DNA from: an uncultured Oscillospiraceae bacterium
GTDB taxonomy: Bacteria; Bacillota; Clostridia; Oscillospirales; Ruminococcaceae
Length of the DNA stretch: 15,214 bases
Assembly: GCA_947522735.1 (NCBI GenBank)
Contig: CANNTZ010000061.1
Location: forward strand, 1 to 15,214
Direction of reading: 5' to 3'
Position 1 is the stretch's first letter. Every line of letters begins with the position of its first letter. The notes below the pieces were generated by a model that was not told the origin of the DNA, made no database searches, and saw only the letters and a program-made list of their open reading frames with translations. Positions 7,592 through 14,304 of this stretch are shown here, in pieces. The translations under genes were made by a program, and so were the position numbers.

Positions 7592-7843
7592 ATGAAATCG
7601 ACCGGAGTGGTTCGCAAAGTCGATGAGCTCGGAAGAATAGTATTGCCCAAGGAGCTTCGCAAAACAATGGACATCAAGGAAAAGGATTCGATGGAAATCT
7701 ACGTCAACGGAAACGAGATTATACTCAAAAAGTATCAGCCTTGCTGCATGTTCTGTAACAGCGCCGACGACATACATATTATAAAGGGCAAGAATGTCTG
7801 CGCAGAGTGCCTCAAGGAAATCGCCGTGGAAGCCGGTTTTTGA
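7592..7843 (+). CDS. AbrB/SpoVT-type transition-state regulator with four-cysteine C-terminus
   Basis: This 83-residue DNA-binding protein is likely a global regulator of growth-phase transition genes. The N-terminal swapped-hairpin domain is classical: MKSTGVVRKVDELGRIVLPK, then ELRKTMDIKEKDSMEIYV, including the R8, R15 and R23 type basic residues used for DNA contact in AbrB. The C-terminus carries CMFC (52-55) and CAEC (70-73), a CxxC-14-CxxC arrangement suggesting a small zinc ribbon, as in many clostridial AbrB relatives. ATG 7592 is chosen because it gives the standard MKSTG N-terminus. The ribosome binding site is weak (AAAGGG 7578-7583), and the frame is open further upstream without a better site. 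It is monocistronic, lying between a strong promoter and a terminator. I cannot tell abrB from abh-like paralogues. Confidence 0.92.
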   Translation: MKSTGVVRKVDELGRIVLPKELRKTMDIKEKDSMEIYVNGNEIILKKYQPCCMFCNSADDIHIIKGKNVCAECLKEIAVEAGF

Positions 7844-7860
7844 TTTTCTCGAGCCCTCAG

Positions 7861-7885
7861 CTCCTGCCTGTGGCGGGAGTTTTTT
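7861..7885 (+). terminator. rho-independent terminator after the AbrB-like gene
   Basis: The 8-bp stem CTCCTGCC/GGCGGGAG has one G-T pair and a TGT loop, and is followed by six T residues (7880-7885). It lies 17 bases after the stop. Confidence 0.9.
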
Positions 7886-7893
7886 ATATTTGC

Positions 7894-7922
7894 TTGAAAA
7901 TTTAACATTTCCGTGCTATCCT
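7894..7922 (+). promoter_or_regulatory. promoter of the DtxR-family gene, extended -10
   Basis: TTGAAA (7894-7899), a 17-base spacer and TATCCT (7917-7922) preceded by TGC, which forms an extended -10 element. It lies directly after the upstream terminator and 45 bases before the start codon. No clear inverted repeat operator for a DtxR/MntR protein was seen in it. Confidence 0.65.
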
Positions 7923-7966
7923 TAAAGCGTGTTCTACCAATCACCCACTTTATTCAGGAGGAGCCT

Positions 7967-8365
7967 ATGAATCTTCAGGAATCCGGAGAGATGTATCTTG
8001 AAACGATACTTATACTCTCCAAGCAGCTTCCCGCCGTGCGTTCGATCGACGTCGGCGAATATATGGGCTATTCCAAGCCGAGCGTCAGCCGCGCGGTGGG
8101 GCTGTTGAAGAACGGCGGCTTTATCACCGTTGACTCCGATGGCTTTATCAGGCTGACCGATGCGGGCTACGAGGTTGCCGCAAGAATGTACGAGCGTCAC
8201 ACGTGGATAACGAACTTTCTTGTCAGCCTTGGCGTTTCGCTCGAAACAGCGACCGAGGACGCCTGTAAGATAGAGCATGTGATCAGTGCCGAATCCTTTG
8301 CGGCGATACAGAAATATTCCAGCTCCAAGCCTGTGGACGCCGCGCAGGACGGAGAGGACAGATAA
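7967..8365 (+). CDS. DtxR/MntR-family metal-dependent transcriptional repressor
   Basis: This 132-residue product comprises the winged helix DNA-binding domain and the metal-binding dimerisation domain, without the C-terminal SH3-like domain of long DtxR proteins. This is the MntR-like short form. The N-terminal helix ESGEMYLETILILSK is followed by the recognition unit VGEYMGYSKPSVSRAVGLLK and the wing GFITVDSDGFIRLTDAGYEV. Putative primary metal ligands are M9, C100, E103 and H104 (DACKIEHVIS), matching DtxR M10/C102/E105/H106 rather than the D8 of B. subtilis MntR. H78 matches DtxR H79, but the other ancillary-site residues are not conserved. This points to Fe2+ rather than Mn2+ sensing, as an inference. 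The start is fixed by AGGAGGAG at 7956-7963. No metal transporter lies in the window, so the targets are elsewhere. Confidence 0.9.
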   Translation: MNLQESGEMYLETILILSKQLPAVRSIDVGEYMGYSKPSVSRAVGLLKNGGFITVDSDGFIRLTDAGYEVAARMYERHTWITNFLVSLGVSLETATEDACKIEHVISAESFAAIQKYSSSKPVDAAQDGEDR

Positions 8366-8390
8366 CTGATGCCAAACGGCACAGTGCCGG

Positions 8391-8422
8391 CTCCGACAGC
8401 CTGAAGCTGCCGGAGTCTTTTT
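8391..8422 (+). terminator. rho-independent terminator after the DtxR-family gene
   Basis: The stem CTCCG-A-CAGC / GCTG-C-CGGAG has one A-C mismatch and a CTGAA loop, and is followed by TCTTTTT. A second short palindrome, CGGCAC-A-GTGCCG (8377-8389), lies just upstream. It faces the terminator of the aromatic operon about 85 bases away, so the two converging units are insulated. Confidence 0.88.
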
Positions 8423-8503
8423 GCTGCCCGGAATGCCCGGAAGGCTCATTCGTTCGCAGTCGAAGCCGGCCGGTGTTTGGCGCGTATCGCGCGAAGAGGC
8501 GGA

Positions 8504-8540
8504 GAAAAACAAAAACGGTTCCCGGTGAGGACCGGGAACC
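8504..8540 (-). terminator. terminator of the aromatic amino acid operon
   Basis: On the minus strand, a perfect 10-bp stem (GGTTCCCGGT/ACCGGGAACC) with a CCTC loop is followed by a T-rich run (GTTTTTGTTTTT). It lies 10 bases after the stop of the fused aroE-aroK gene. The stretch 8423-8503 between the two opposing terminators contains only a GCGCG-TAT-CGCGC hairpin (8480-8492) of no evident role. Confidence 0.92.
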
Positions 8541-8550
8541 ATGGGACGCG

Positions 8551-9765
8551 TCAGAGCAGGTCAAGTATGCGCTGCGCGGCAAGCCGGGGGGAGCCGTCAT
8601 TGTCGGCAAGAATATCGGCAAACGCCTCGTAGAGCGGAGCGCGGCGGTGATAGAGCTCGCCTATATCCGAGCGCTGCGAGACGGGACGTCCGTCCGCTGG
8701 CAGCGCCGCAATGTCGCGCCGCAACCAAACGACCGTCGAATTTTGACGCAGCAGCGGAAGGTTTTCCGGGACGGTGACGCAGCCGCCGCCGGTTGCAATG
8801 ACGCAGCCGGAGCGCTTTCCGGCCTCCGCTATCGCCTCGGTTTCGAGCCGCCGGAAATCCCTCTCGCCAAAGCGCGAAAATATCTCCGGGATGGATATCC
8901 CGGCGCGGCGCTCGATTAGCTCGTCGGTGTCGATCACCTCGCGGCCTGTTAGCGCGCCGAGCAGCCGGGCGACGGTCGTCTTGCCGCAGCCGGGCATACC
9001 GATGAGCGTGAGGTTGAGCATTTCGCGCCGGAGCGCCGCCTCTATGATGTCGATGCGCTCGTCGGGGATGCTCTCGCCGGTGAACAGCTCGCAGGCGAGC
9101 TTTGCCTGAGCCACAAGCATGTGAAGTCCGTTGCCGCAACGCATTCCAAGCGATTGCGCCTGCATCAGCAGCGCCGTGCGCGCCGGATTATATATGAGAT
9201 CAAGCACGGCTGCGCAGTCCGGGAATAGCGTGAGCTCAACGGGGCTGTTTCCGTTGCTCGGGTACATACCGACCGGAGTTGCGTTGACTATCAGCGCGGC
9301 GTCGCGGTGGCGCTCAAGGTTGCCGTAGTTGTTTTCGCCGCGACGGCTGACGACGACGGTGCTTGCGCCGAGCCTGCCGAGCACGTCGCGAACCGATGGG
9401 CAGACGCCGCCGTTGCCGAGAATGAGCGCCTTTTTGCCGCTCGTCTCGACGCCGTTTTTGCGCAGCATACGCTCAAAGCCGAAAACGTCTGTGTTGTCGC
9501 CAAAAATCCTGTCGCCTCGCCGGACGAGGGTGTTGACGCTTCCGGTGCGCGCCGCCGCCGGAGAGAGCTCGTCGCAGAACGGCAGGACCGCCTTTTTATA
9601 GGGGATAGTCACGTTGAGGCCGTCCCATTCGCCGTTTTTGATAAACCCGGCAAGCCCGTCCGGCGAAAGCTCATACAGCCGGTACTCGTAATCTGCAAGC
9701 AGCCGGTGAATTTGCGGGGAATAGCTGTGTCCAAGCTTTTCGCCGAGAAGTCCGCAGCGCAGCAT
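8551..9765 (-). CDS. aroE-aroK: fused shikimate dehydrogenase - shikimate kinase
   Basis: One 404-residue protein joins two consecutive steps: NADPH-dependent reduction of 3-dehydroshikimate and ATP-dependent phosphorylation of shikimate. Residues 1 to about 248 are AroE: GHSYSPQIH binds shikimate, NVTIPYKK carries catalytic K57, GDNTDVFG carries catalytic D93, and the NADP loop is GNGGV. Residues about 249-404 are AroK: Walker A GMPGCGKTT (256-264), VIDTDELIERRAG, FGERDFRRLETEAI, ATGGG (324-328), GRPVS and RRAPLYE. The linker is minimal, since the last AroE helix (IEAALRRE) runs straight into the first kinase strand. The AroE half is somewhat compact against the usual 270-290 residues. Two adjacent ATGs (9768, 9765) follow GAGGTGAT; the second has better spacing. 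The pheA stop TGA lies across them. No ribosome binding site precedes the internal ATG at 9021, so independent kinase expression is unlikely. Confidence 0.95.
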   Translation of the reverse strand: MLRCGLLGEKLGHSYSPQIHRLLADYEYRLYELSPDGLAGFIKNGEWDGLNVTIPYKKAVLPFCDELSPAAARTGSVNTLVRRGDRIFGDNTDVFGFERMLRKNGVETSGKKALILGNGGVCPSVRDVLGRLGASTVVVSRRGENNYGNLERHRDAALIVNATPVGMYPSNGNSPVELTLFPDCAAVLDLIYNPARTALLMQAQSLGMRCGNGLHMLVAQAKLACELFTGESIPDERIDIIEAALRREMLNLTLIGMPGCGKTTVARLLGALTGREVIDTDELIERRAGISIPEIFSRFGERDFRRLETEAIAEAGKRSGCVIATGGGCVTVPENLPLLRQNSTVVWLRRDIAALPADGRPVSQRSDIGELYHRRAPLYEAFADILADNDGSPRLAAQRILDLL

Positions 9766-10907
9766 CATATCACCTCGCTGTAGCTGCCGAGATAGGCAAA
9801 GCTTTCGCAGACGCCGCCAAGCTCGCCCATGAGCTGGAGGAGCTGCGGCGCATAGACCGGCGCATCAAGGTCAAAATAGAACATGAACTCGAAGTCGCGA
9901 TCGGGTATCGGGCGGCTCTCAAGCTTGTTCAGGTTGATTCCAAGCGTGTAAAAGCGGGAGAGCAGCTTATAAAGCGCGCCCGGCCTATGCGGCAGCGTCG
10001 CCATGAGGCTGGTGCGGTCGGCTCCGGGGTATATTTCGAGTTTTTTGGAGATGCAGATGAAGCGGGTGTAGTTGTTGCCCTTGTCCTGCACCGATTCGCG
10101 CAGACATTCGAGACCGTAGAGGGGTGCGCAGATACGTGAGCAGATCGCGGCTACGTCGTTTCTCCCGGACTGCGCGACGTGCATTGCGGCGACGGCAGTG
10201 TTCTCGCAGGGAATGACGCGCACGCCGGGCAGTGTCTGTAAAAAGCTCCGGCACTGGGAGAGCGCCTGCTGATGGGAGTATATCTCTCGGATACCGTCAA
10301 GGCTCGAGCCGGGATTGGCAAGCAGGTTGTGGTCGATTTTGAGCCGGACGCTGCGCACGATGGAGAAGCGGTGCTGCATCATCAGGTCGTAGACCGAGTT
10401 GACCGAGCCGGCGGTGCTGTTTTCGAGCGGCACGACGCCGTAGCGGCAAAGTCCCTGCTCGACGGCGGAAAAGACGGCGTCGAAGCCGGAGAGAAACATG
10501 ATGCTCGCGTTCCGGACGAGCTTTTCGCAGGCAAGCTGCGAATACGCGCCCTCCACGCCCTGACAGGCGACCGGTATGTGCGACGGGAACAGCCTCGGCG
10601 TATTCTCGATGGCGTCCTTTATCCGTGCGGTCAGCCCATCGTTGCAGCCGATAAGGCTCTGCTGATAGCTGCGGCTCAGCTCAAATATCATCTGATATAG
10701 CAGAGAGACGTATTCGCGCAGCTCCTCGGGCGTCTGCGCGGCGATGGATTCGAGCTTGTCGCGCTCCCGTTTTGCGTCAAGCACGGGCAGACCGTGCTCC
10801 TTTTTGTATTCCGCGATGCTCCCTGCGACGCTCATGCGCCGGACAAACAGCTCGGTCAGCTTCTCGTCGATGCCGTCGATCTCTTTTCTGTAATCGTTGC
10901 GATCCAT
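9765..10907 (-). CDS. pheA: bifunctional chorismate mutase / prephenate dehydratase (P-protein)
   Basis: The 380-residue enzyme converts chorismate to prephenate and then to phenylpyruvate. Residues about 1-90 are an AroQ-type chorismate mutase helix bundle (YRKEIDGIDEKLTELFVRRM, with the usual R, K and E positions). Residues about 112-290 are prephenate dehydratase, with ACQGVEGAYSQLA, VVPLENSTAGSVN, HNLLA and the catalytic NNYTRF (TRF at 281-283). Residues about 298-380 are an ACT domain with HRPGAL (307-312) and KLESRPI (ESRP 330-333), the phenylalanine-binding motifs, so feedback inhibition by phenylalanine is expected. It is the only gene of the operon preceded by a gap (21 bases after aroC). 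Its nearest AAAGGAG is 15 bases before the ATG, with an AT-rich spacer. No alternative standard start codon fits better. The stop overlaps the aroE start region. Confidence 0.96.
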   Translation of the reverse strand: MDRNDYRKEIDGIDEKLTELFVRRMSVAGSIAEYKKEHGLPVLDAKRERDKLESIAAQTPEELREYVSLLYQMIFELSRSYQQSLIGCNDGLTARIKDAIENTPRLFPSHIPVACQGVEGAYSQLACEKLVRNASIMFLSGFDAVFSAVEQGLCRYGVVPLENSTAGSVNSVYDLMMQHRFSIVRSVRLKIDHNLLANPGSSLDGIREIYSHQQALSQCRSFLQTLPGVRVIPCENTAVAAMHVAQSGRNDVAAICSRICAPLYGLECLRESVQDKGNNYTRFICISKKLEIYPGADRTSLMATLPHRPGALYKLLSRFYTLGINLNKLESRPIPDRDFEFMFYFDLDAPVYAPQLLQLMGELGGVCESFAYLGSYSEVI

Positions 10908-10928
10908 ATATAATATAGTGTGCTCCTT

Positions 10929-11999
10929 TCAGGAAAGCTCCCGTTTTCTTGCGAGCAACGCGTCGTATACCGCGAGCGCCGCCGCCGCCTCGATGCACGG
11001 AGCCGCACGCGGGACTATGCAGGGATCGTGGCGTCCGCGCACCTCAAGCGTTTCCGGCTGCATCGTCAGCATATCGACGCTCCGCTGCGGCCGCGCTATC
11101 GACGGCGTCGGCTTGAACGCCGCGCGAAAAAGTATTGGCATGCCGTCAGTAATGCCGCCGAGTATGCCGCCGCAGTTGTTGGTTTCGGTCATGAGCTTGC
11201 CGCCGCATACGCAGAAGGGATCGTTACACTCGCTGCCGGTCATCGCTGCGGAGGCAAAGCCCGCGCCAAACTCTAAGCCCTTGACTGCGGGGATGCCGAA
11301 AACAATTTGTGCAATGCGGTTCTCCATCCCGTCGAACATCGGGTCGCCAAGTCCGGCGGGAACCCCGGTTACGGCGCATTCTATCACGCCGCCGACCGAG
11401 TCGCCGTCAGCCCTTGCCTGAGCTATCCTCTCACGCATTTCATCGCCGCGCCCATCGTCCACGACAGGGAAAGCCTTGCCGTCAAGCGGCTCCGTCAGCT
11501 CGCCGCAGTCGCTTATCCCGCCAATCGAGAGTATCCGCGCAAAGACGGATATTCCGTATTCGGCGAGCAATTGAAGGCAGACGCCTCCGGCGATGCACAG
11601 CGGAGCTGTCAGCCGTCCGGAAAAGTGGCCGCCTCCGGCATAGTCCTGCGCGCCAAAGTATTTCTGCTGAGCCGTGAGGTCGGCATGTCCGGGGCGCGGA
11701 ACGCGCCGAAGCCGCTCATAATCCTGCGAGCGTGTATCGTCGTTGCGGATGATAGCCGTCAACGGCGCGCCACAGGTGACGGAGCCGACAAGGCCGGAGA
11801 GAAATTCCGGGGCATCGCTTTCACGGCGTGCGGTGGAATATTCGCTGCGTCCGGGCGCGCGGCGGGCAAGAAAGCGTCCGAGCGCATTGAGGTCGATATG
11901 CTTTCCCGCCGGTATACCCTCAAGCGTCATGCCGACGGCGGGGGAGTGAGACTGTCCGAATATTGTGAGCCGGATATTTTCGCCATAGCTGCTGCTCAT
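10929..11999 (-). CDS. aroC: chorismate synthase
   Basis: This enzyme removes phosphate from EPSP to give chorismate using reduced FMN. The 356-residue product is full length: FGQSHSPAVGMTLEGIPAG (H18), RPGHADLTAQQKYF (H105), DYAGGGHFSGRLTAP (H125), DSVGGVIECAVTGVPAGLG, NNCGGILGGITDGMPI, AAFKPTPSI and the C-terminal RHDPCIVPRAAPCIEAA. The STARRESDAPEFLSG region differs from the SARETA of proteobacterial enzymes and fits the clostridial variant I know. The start at 11999 gives the conserved SSYGENIRLTIFGQSHSP N-terminus. The longer frame to 12104 is coding for aroA in another frame and is rejected. GGAGGCG inside the end of aroA is the ribosome binding site, and the start overlaps the aroA stop (ATGA). 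No flavin reductase gene is in the window. Confidence 0.97.
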   Translation of the reverse strand: MSSSYGENIRLTIFGQSHSPAVGMTLEGIPAGKHIDLNALGRFLARRAPGRSEYSTARRESDAPEFLSGLVGSVTCGAPLTAIIRNDDTRSQDYERLRRVPRPGHADLTAQQKYFGAQDYAGGGHFSGRLTAPLCIAGGVCLQLLAEYGISVFARILSIGGISDCGELTEPLDGKAFPVVDDGRGDEMRERIAQARADGDSVGGVIECAVTGVPAGLGDPMFDGMENRIAQIVFGIPAVKGLEFGAGFASAAMTGSECNDPFCVCGGKLMTETNNCGGILGGITDGMPILFRAAFKPTPSIARPQRSVDMLTMQPETLEVRGRHDPCIVPRAAPCIEAAAALAVYDALLARKRELS

Positions 12000-13249
12000 T
12001 TTAACGCCTCCAATTCCAATGATAAAAAGTCGCGCCAGAAGCCGGGATAGGATTTGTTCACGCATTCCGCGCCGTTTATCGTGACCGGGCAGGCGCAGAC
12101 GCACGCCGCAGTCGCCGCCGCCATCGCGATGCGGTGGTCGTTGAAGGAATCGACAGAGCCGCCTGTCAGCCGCGTTTTGCCGCGGAGGACAAGGCCGTCC
12201 GGCGTCTGCGATATTTCCGCGCCGAGAGCGCGCAGCATCGCCGTCGTGCTCTCCAGCCGGTCGGACTCTTTAAGACGCAGCCGTCCGGCGTTGACTATGC
12301 GCGTCTCGCCCTCCGCCACGGCTGCGACGGCGCTGAGCGCGGGGACGAGATCGGGTATCATCGCGGCGTCGATGGTGATTCCTCTCAGCTCGCCGCGCCG
12401 GACGCTGACGCTGTCTCCGTCGAAGCGGACGCTGGCGCCGAATTTGCGGAGAATGTCGGTGACACGGCGGTCGCCTTGGACAGACGCGGGGTCAAGCCCC
12501 GAAACGGCGACGCCGCCGCGCGAGAGCGCGCCTGCACAGAGAAAAAACGCGGCGCTTGAAAAGTCGCCCTCGACCGCGAACGTTTCCGGCATGTGATAGC
12601 GCTTGCAGCCGCGTATATAATAGATGCCGCCGTTCTGCAGGACGCAGGCTCCGGCGCGGCGCAGCATATCCAGCGTCATTGCAACGTAATCCGCCGATTC
12701 AAGAGTGCCGGAGACAGTCAGTGTGCTGTCGGAGTCAAGCAGCGGCAGCGCCATGAGCAGCCCGGAGATATATTGTGACGAGACGCCGCCCGGGAGCGAA
12801 TATTTGCCGGGGAGCAGCGAGCCGGAGCAGCGCAGAACGCTCCCGTCGCGGACGATAGTTAAGCCGTGTGCGCGCAGCTCGCTGTCATAGGGCGCAAGCG
12901 GGCGTTCAGGCAGGCGGCCCTTCATCGCAAATTCAGCGTCCGCGCCGAGCGCGCCTGCAAGCGCCAGCATAAACCGCAGCGTCGAGCCGCTCTCGCCGCA
13001 GTCGCAGCTTCCGGAGTGGGCGGCCTCGACCGGGCGGACGCGGATAATATCGCTGTCGATTCGGATGTCTGCGCCGAGCGCATTCAGGCAGTTTATGGTC
13101 GCACGGATGTCGTCGGAGGGTTTGGCGCAGCGTATATCCACAGGCGAGGATGAGAGCGCCGCGCAGATGAGAGCACGGTGCGCCGCCGATTTGGACGCGG
13201 GGGCGGTTATATGTCCGTAGCGCGCGCCGGGAAGCAGAGTTCTGGTCAT
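11996..13249 (-). CDS. aroA: 3-phosphoshikimate 1-carboxyvinyltransferase (EPSP synthase)
   Basis: This enzyme condenses shikimate 3-phosphate with PEP. The 417-residue protein has all main motifs: PASKSAAHRALICAAL (K20, S21, R25), the PEP loop CGESGSTLRFML (84-95), GRLPERPLAPYDSEL, SSQYISGLLMALPLL (157-171), VEGDFSSAAFFL, MIPDLVPALSAVAA with catalytic D300, LRLKESDRL (K327) and SFNDHRIAMA (370-379). In the PEP loop the glycine equal to E. coli G96 is kept, but the residue at the P101 position is F (LRF for MRP). The glyphosate class cannot be assigned by eye. The start at 13249 gives a normal N-terminus (TRTLLPGARYGHITAPASK). A further 103 codons upstream are open only because they lie across aroB. 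The start overlaps the aroB stop as ATGA, with GGTGGAG just upstream. Confidence 0.96.
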   Translation of the reverse strand: MTRTLLPGARYGHITAPASKSAAHRALICAALSSSPVDIRCAKPSDDIRATINCLNALGADIRIDSDIIRVRPVEAAHSGSCDCGESGSTLRFMLALAGALGADAEFAMKGRLPERPLAPYDSELRAHGLTIVRDGSVLRCSGSLLPGKYSLPGGVSSQYISGLLMALPLLDSDSTLTVSGTLESADYVAMTLDMLRRAGACVLQNGGIYYIRGCKRYHMPETFAVEGDFSSAAFFLCAGALSRGGVAVSGLDPASVQGDRRVTDILRKFGASVRFDGDSVSVRRGELRGITIDAAMIPDLVPALSAVAAVAEGETRIVNAGRLRLKESDRLESTTAMLRALGAEISQTPDGLVLRGKTRLTGGSVDSFNDHRIAMAAATAACVCACPVTINGAECVNKSYPGFWRDFLSLELEALK

Positions 13250-14304
13250 GCTGCTCCACCCGCCTTCATCCACATGCGCAGCGCCTCCGGCGTTACGGCT
13301 CTGATAACGCAGCGCCCGATCGTTTCGGGAACGATAAGCCGCACCGTATTGCCGTCTGACTTTTTGTCGCTCAACGCCGCCGCAAGCATGTCGTCGAGCG
13401 GATATGGGATATCCGTGGGCAGGCCATAGCCAGTCAGCGCGCTTTTCAGCGTCAGGCAGGAGCCGTTTTCGCAGCATCCAAGTGCCTCGGCTGCGCGGGT
13501 CACGGCGTACATGCCCATCGCCACGGCGTAACCGTGAGGCACGGAGTAACCGCTGCACTTTTCAACGGCGTGGCCGAAGGTGTGGCCGAAGTTGAGCAGC
13601 ATTCTGTCTCCGCGATCAAATTCGTCGCGCAGCACAAAGTCGCGCTTCATCCGGATGCAGGTCTCGACCACGCTTTGAATATCGTCGCACGCGGGAGTGC
13701 GAACCAGCGAATCAAAGAAGTCGCGGTCGCCGATAACCCCGTATTTTATGACCTCCGCGCAGCCGCAGCGGTATTCCTCATCGGGCAGGGTCGCGAGAGT
13801 ATCGGTGTCGCAGATGACAAGTGCGGGCTGATAGAAGCAGCCAACCTGATTTTTACCGCCGCGCAGATCGACCGCAGTTTTGCCGCCGACGGAGGAATCG
13901 ACTGCGGCAAGAAGCGTCGTCGGGAGCTGGACGAAGGGGATGCCGCGCAGATATGTCGCGGCCGCAAAGCCGGTCATATCGCCGGTTACGCCGCCGCCGA
14001 GCGCGACGAGCAGACCGTTGCGTGAGATACGATTTTCACAGAGAAACTCCAGCAGCTCGCCGTAGGTTTTGAGATTTTTCGAGCGCTCGCCATGCGGAAA
14101 CACAAAGCTGAGCGCGTTCATACCGGCGCGCCGGAGACTTTGGAGCACGACTTCGCCATAGAGCGGGAATACGTTGTCGTCAGAGACGACGACGGCGTCG
14201 CGGCCGGAAAAAACGCTGCGTATCAGCGCCCCGGAGCGGTTGAGCAGATCTTTTCCAATAAGCACGTCGTATGGCGACGACGCATCTATGCTGATGACCT
14301 TCAT
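13246..14304 (-). CDS. aroB: 3-dehydroquinate synthase
   Basis: This enzyme cyclises DAHP to 3-dehydroquinate, using NAD+ and a divalent metal. It has 352 residues, the usual length. The nucleotide-binding motif LVALGGGVTGDMTGFAAATY (about 99-118) is followed by QLPTTLLAAVDSSVGGKTAV and GGKNQVGCFYQP. Metal ligands are E184 (CAEVIKYG), H241 (NFGHTFGHAVE) and H257 (VPHGYAVAMGM), with the 16-residue spacing of the two histidines seen in characterised enzymes. The PHGERSKNLKTYGEL substrate loop is present. The start overlaps the tyrA stop by ATGA (14301-14304), and AAGGAGGAG lies about 11 bases upstream within tyrA. It is followed by aroA with the same type of overlap. Apparently intact. Confidence 0.97.
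   Translation of the reverse strand: MKVISIDASSPYDVLIGKDLLNRSGALIRSVFSGRDAVVVSDDNVFPLYGEVVLQSLRRAGMNALSFVFPHGERSKNLKTYGELLEFLCENRISRNGLLVALGGGVTGDMTGFAAATYLRGIPFVQLPTTLLAAVDSSVGGKTAVDLRGGKNQVGCFYQPALVICDTDTLATLPDEEYRCGCAEVIKYGVIGDRDFFDSLVRTPACDDIQSVVETCIRMKRDFVLRDEFDRGDRMLLNFGHTFGHAVEKCSGYSVPHGYAVAMGMYAVTRAAEALGCCENGSCLTLKSALTGYGLPTDIPYPLDDMLAAALSDKKSDGNTVRLIVPETIGRCVIRAVTPEALRMWMKAGGAA

Noticed and set aside
8366..8550. Small RNA or attachment site in the gap between the convergent units
   Set aside because: The gap is explained by two opposing terminators. The remaining hairpins have no promoter, and no repeat pair typical of an attachment site was seen.
12000..12104. N-terminal extension of aroC by 35 codons into aroA
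   Set aside because: Chorismate synthases begin with the SSYGENIRLTIFG-type strand; GGAGGCG and the ATGA overlap support 11999.
13250..13558. N-terminal extension of aroA by 103 codons into aroB
   Set aside because: The added sequence is arginine-rich shadow of aroB. The EPSP synthase N-terminus and the ATGA overlap fix the start at 13249.
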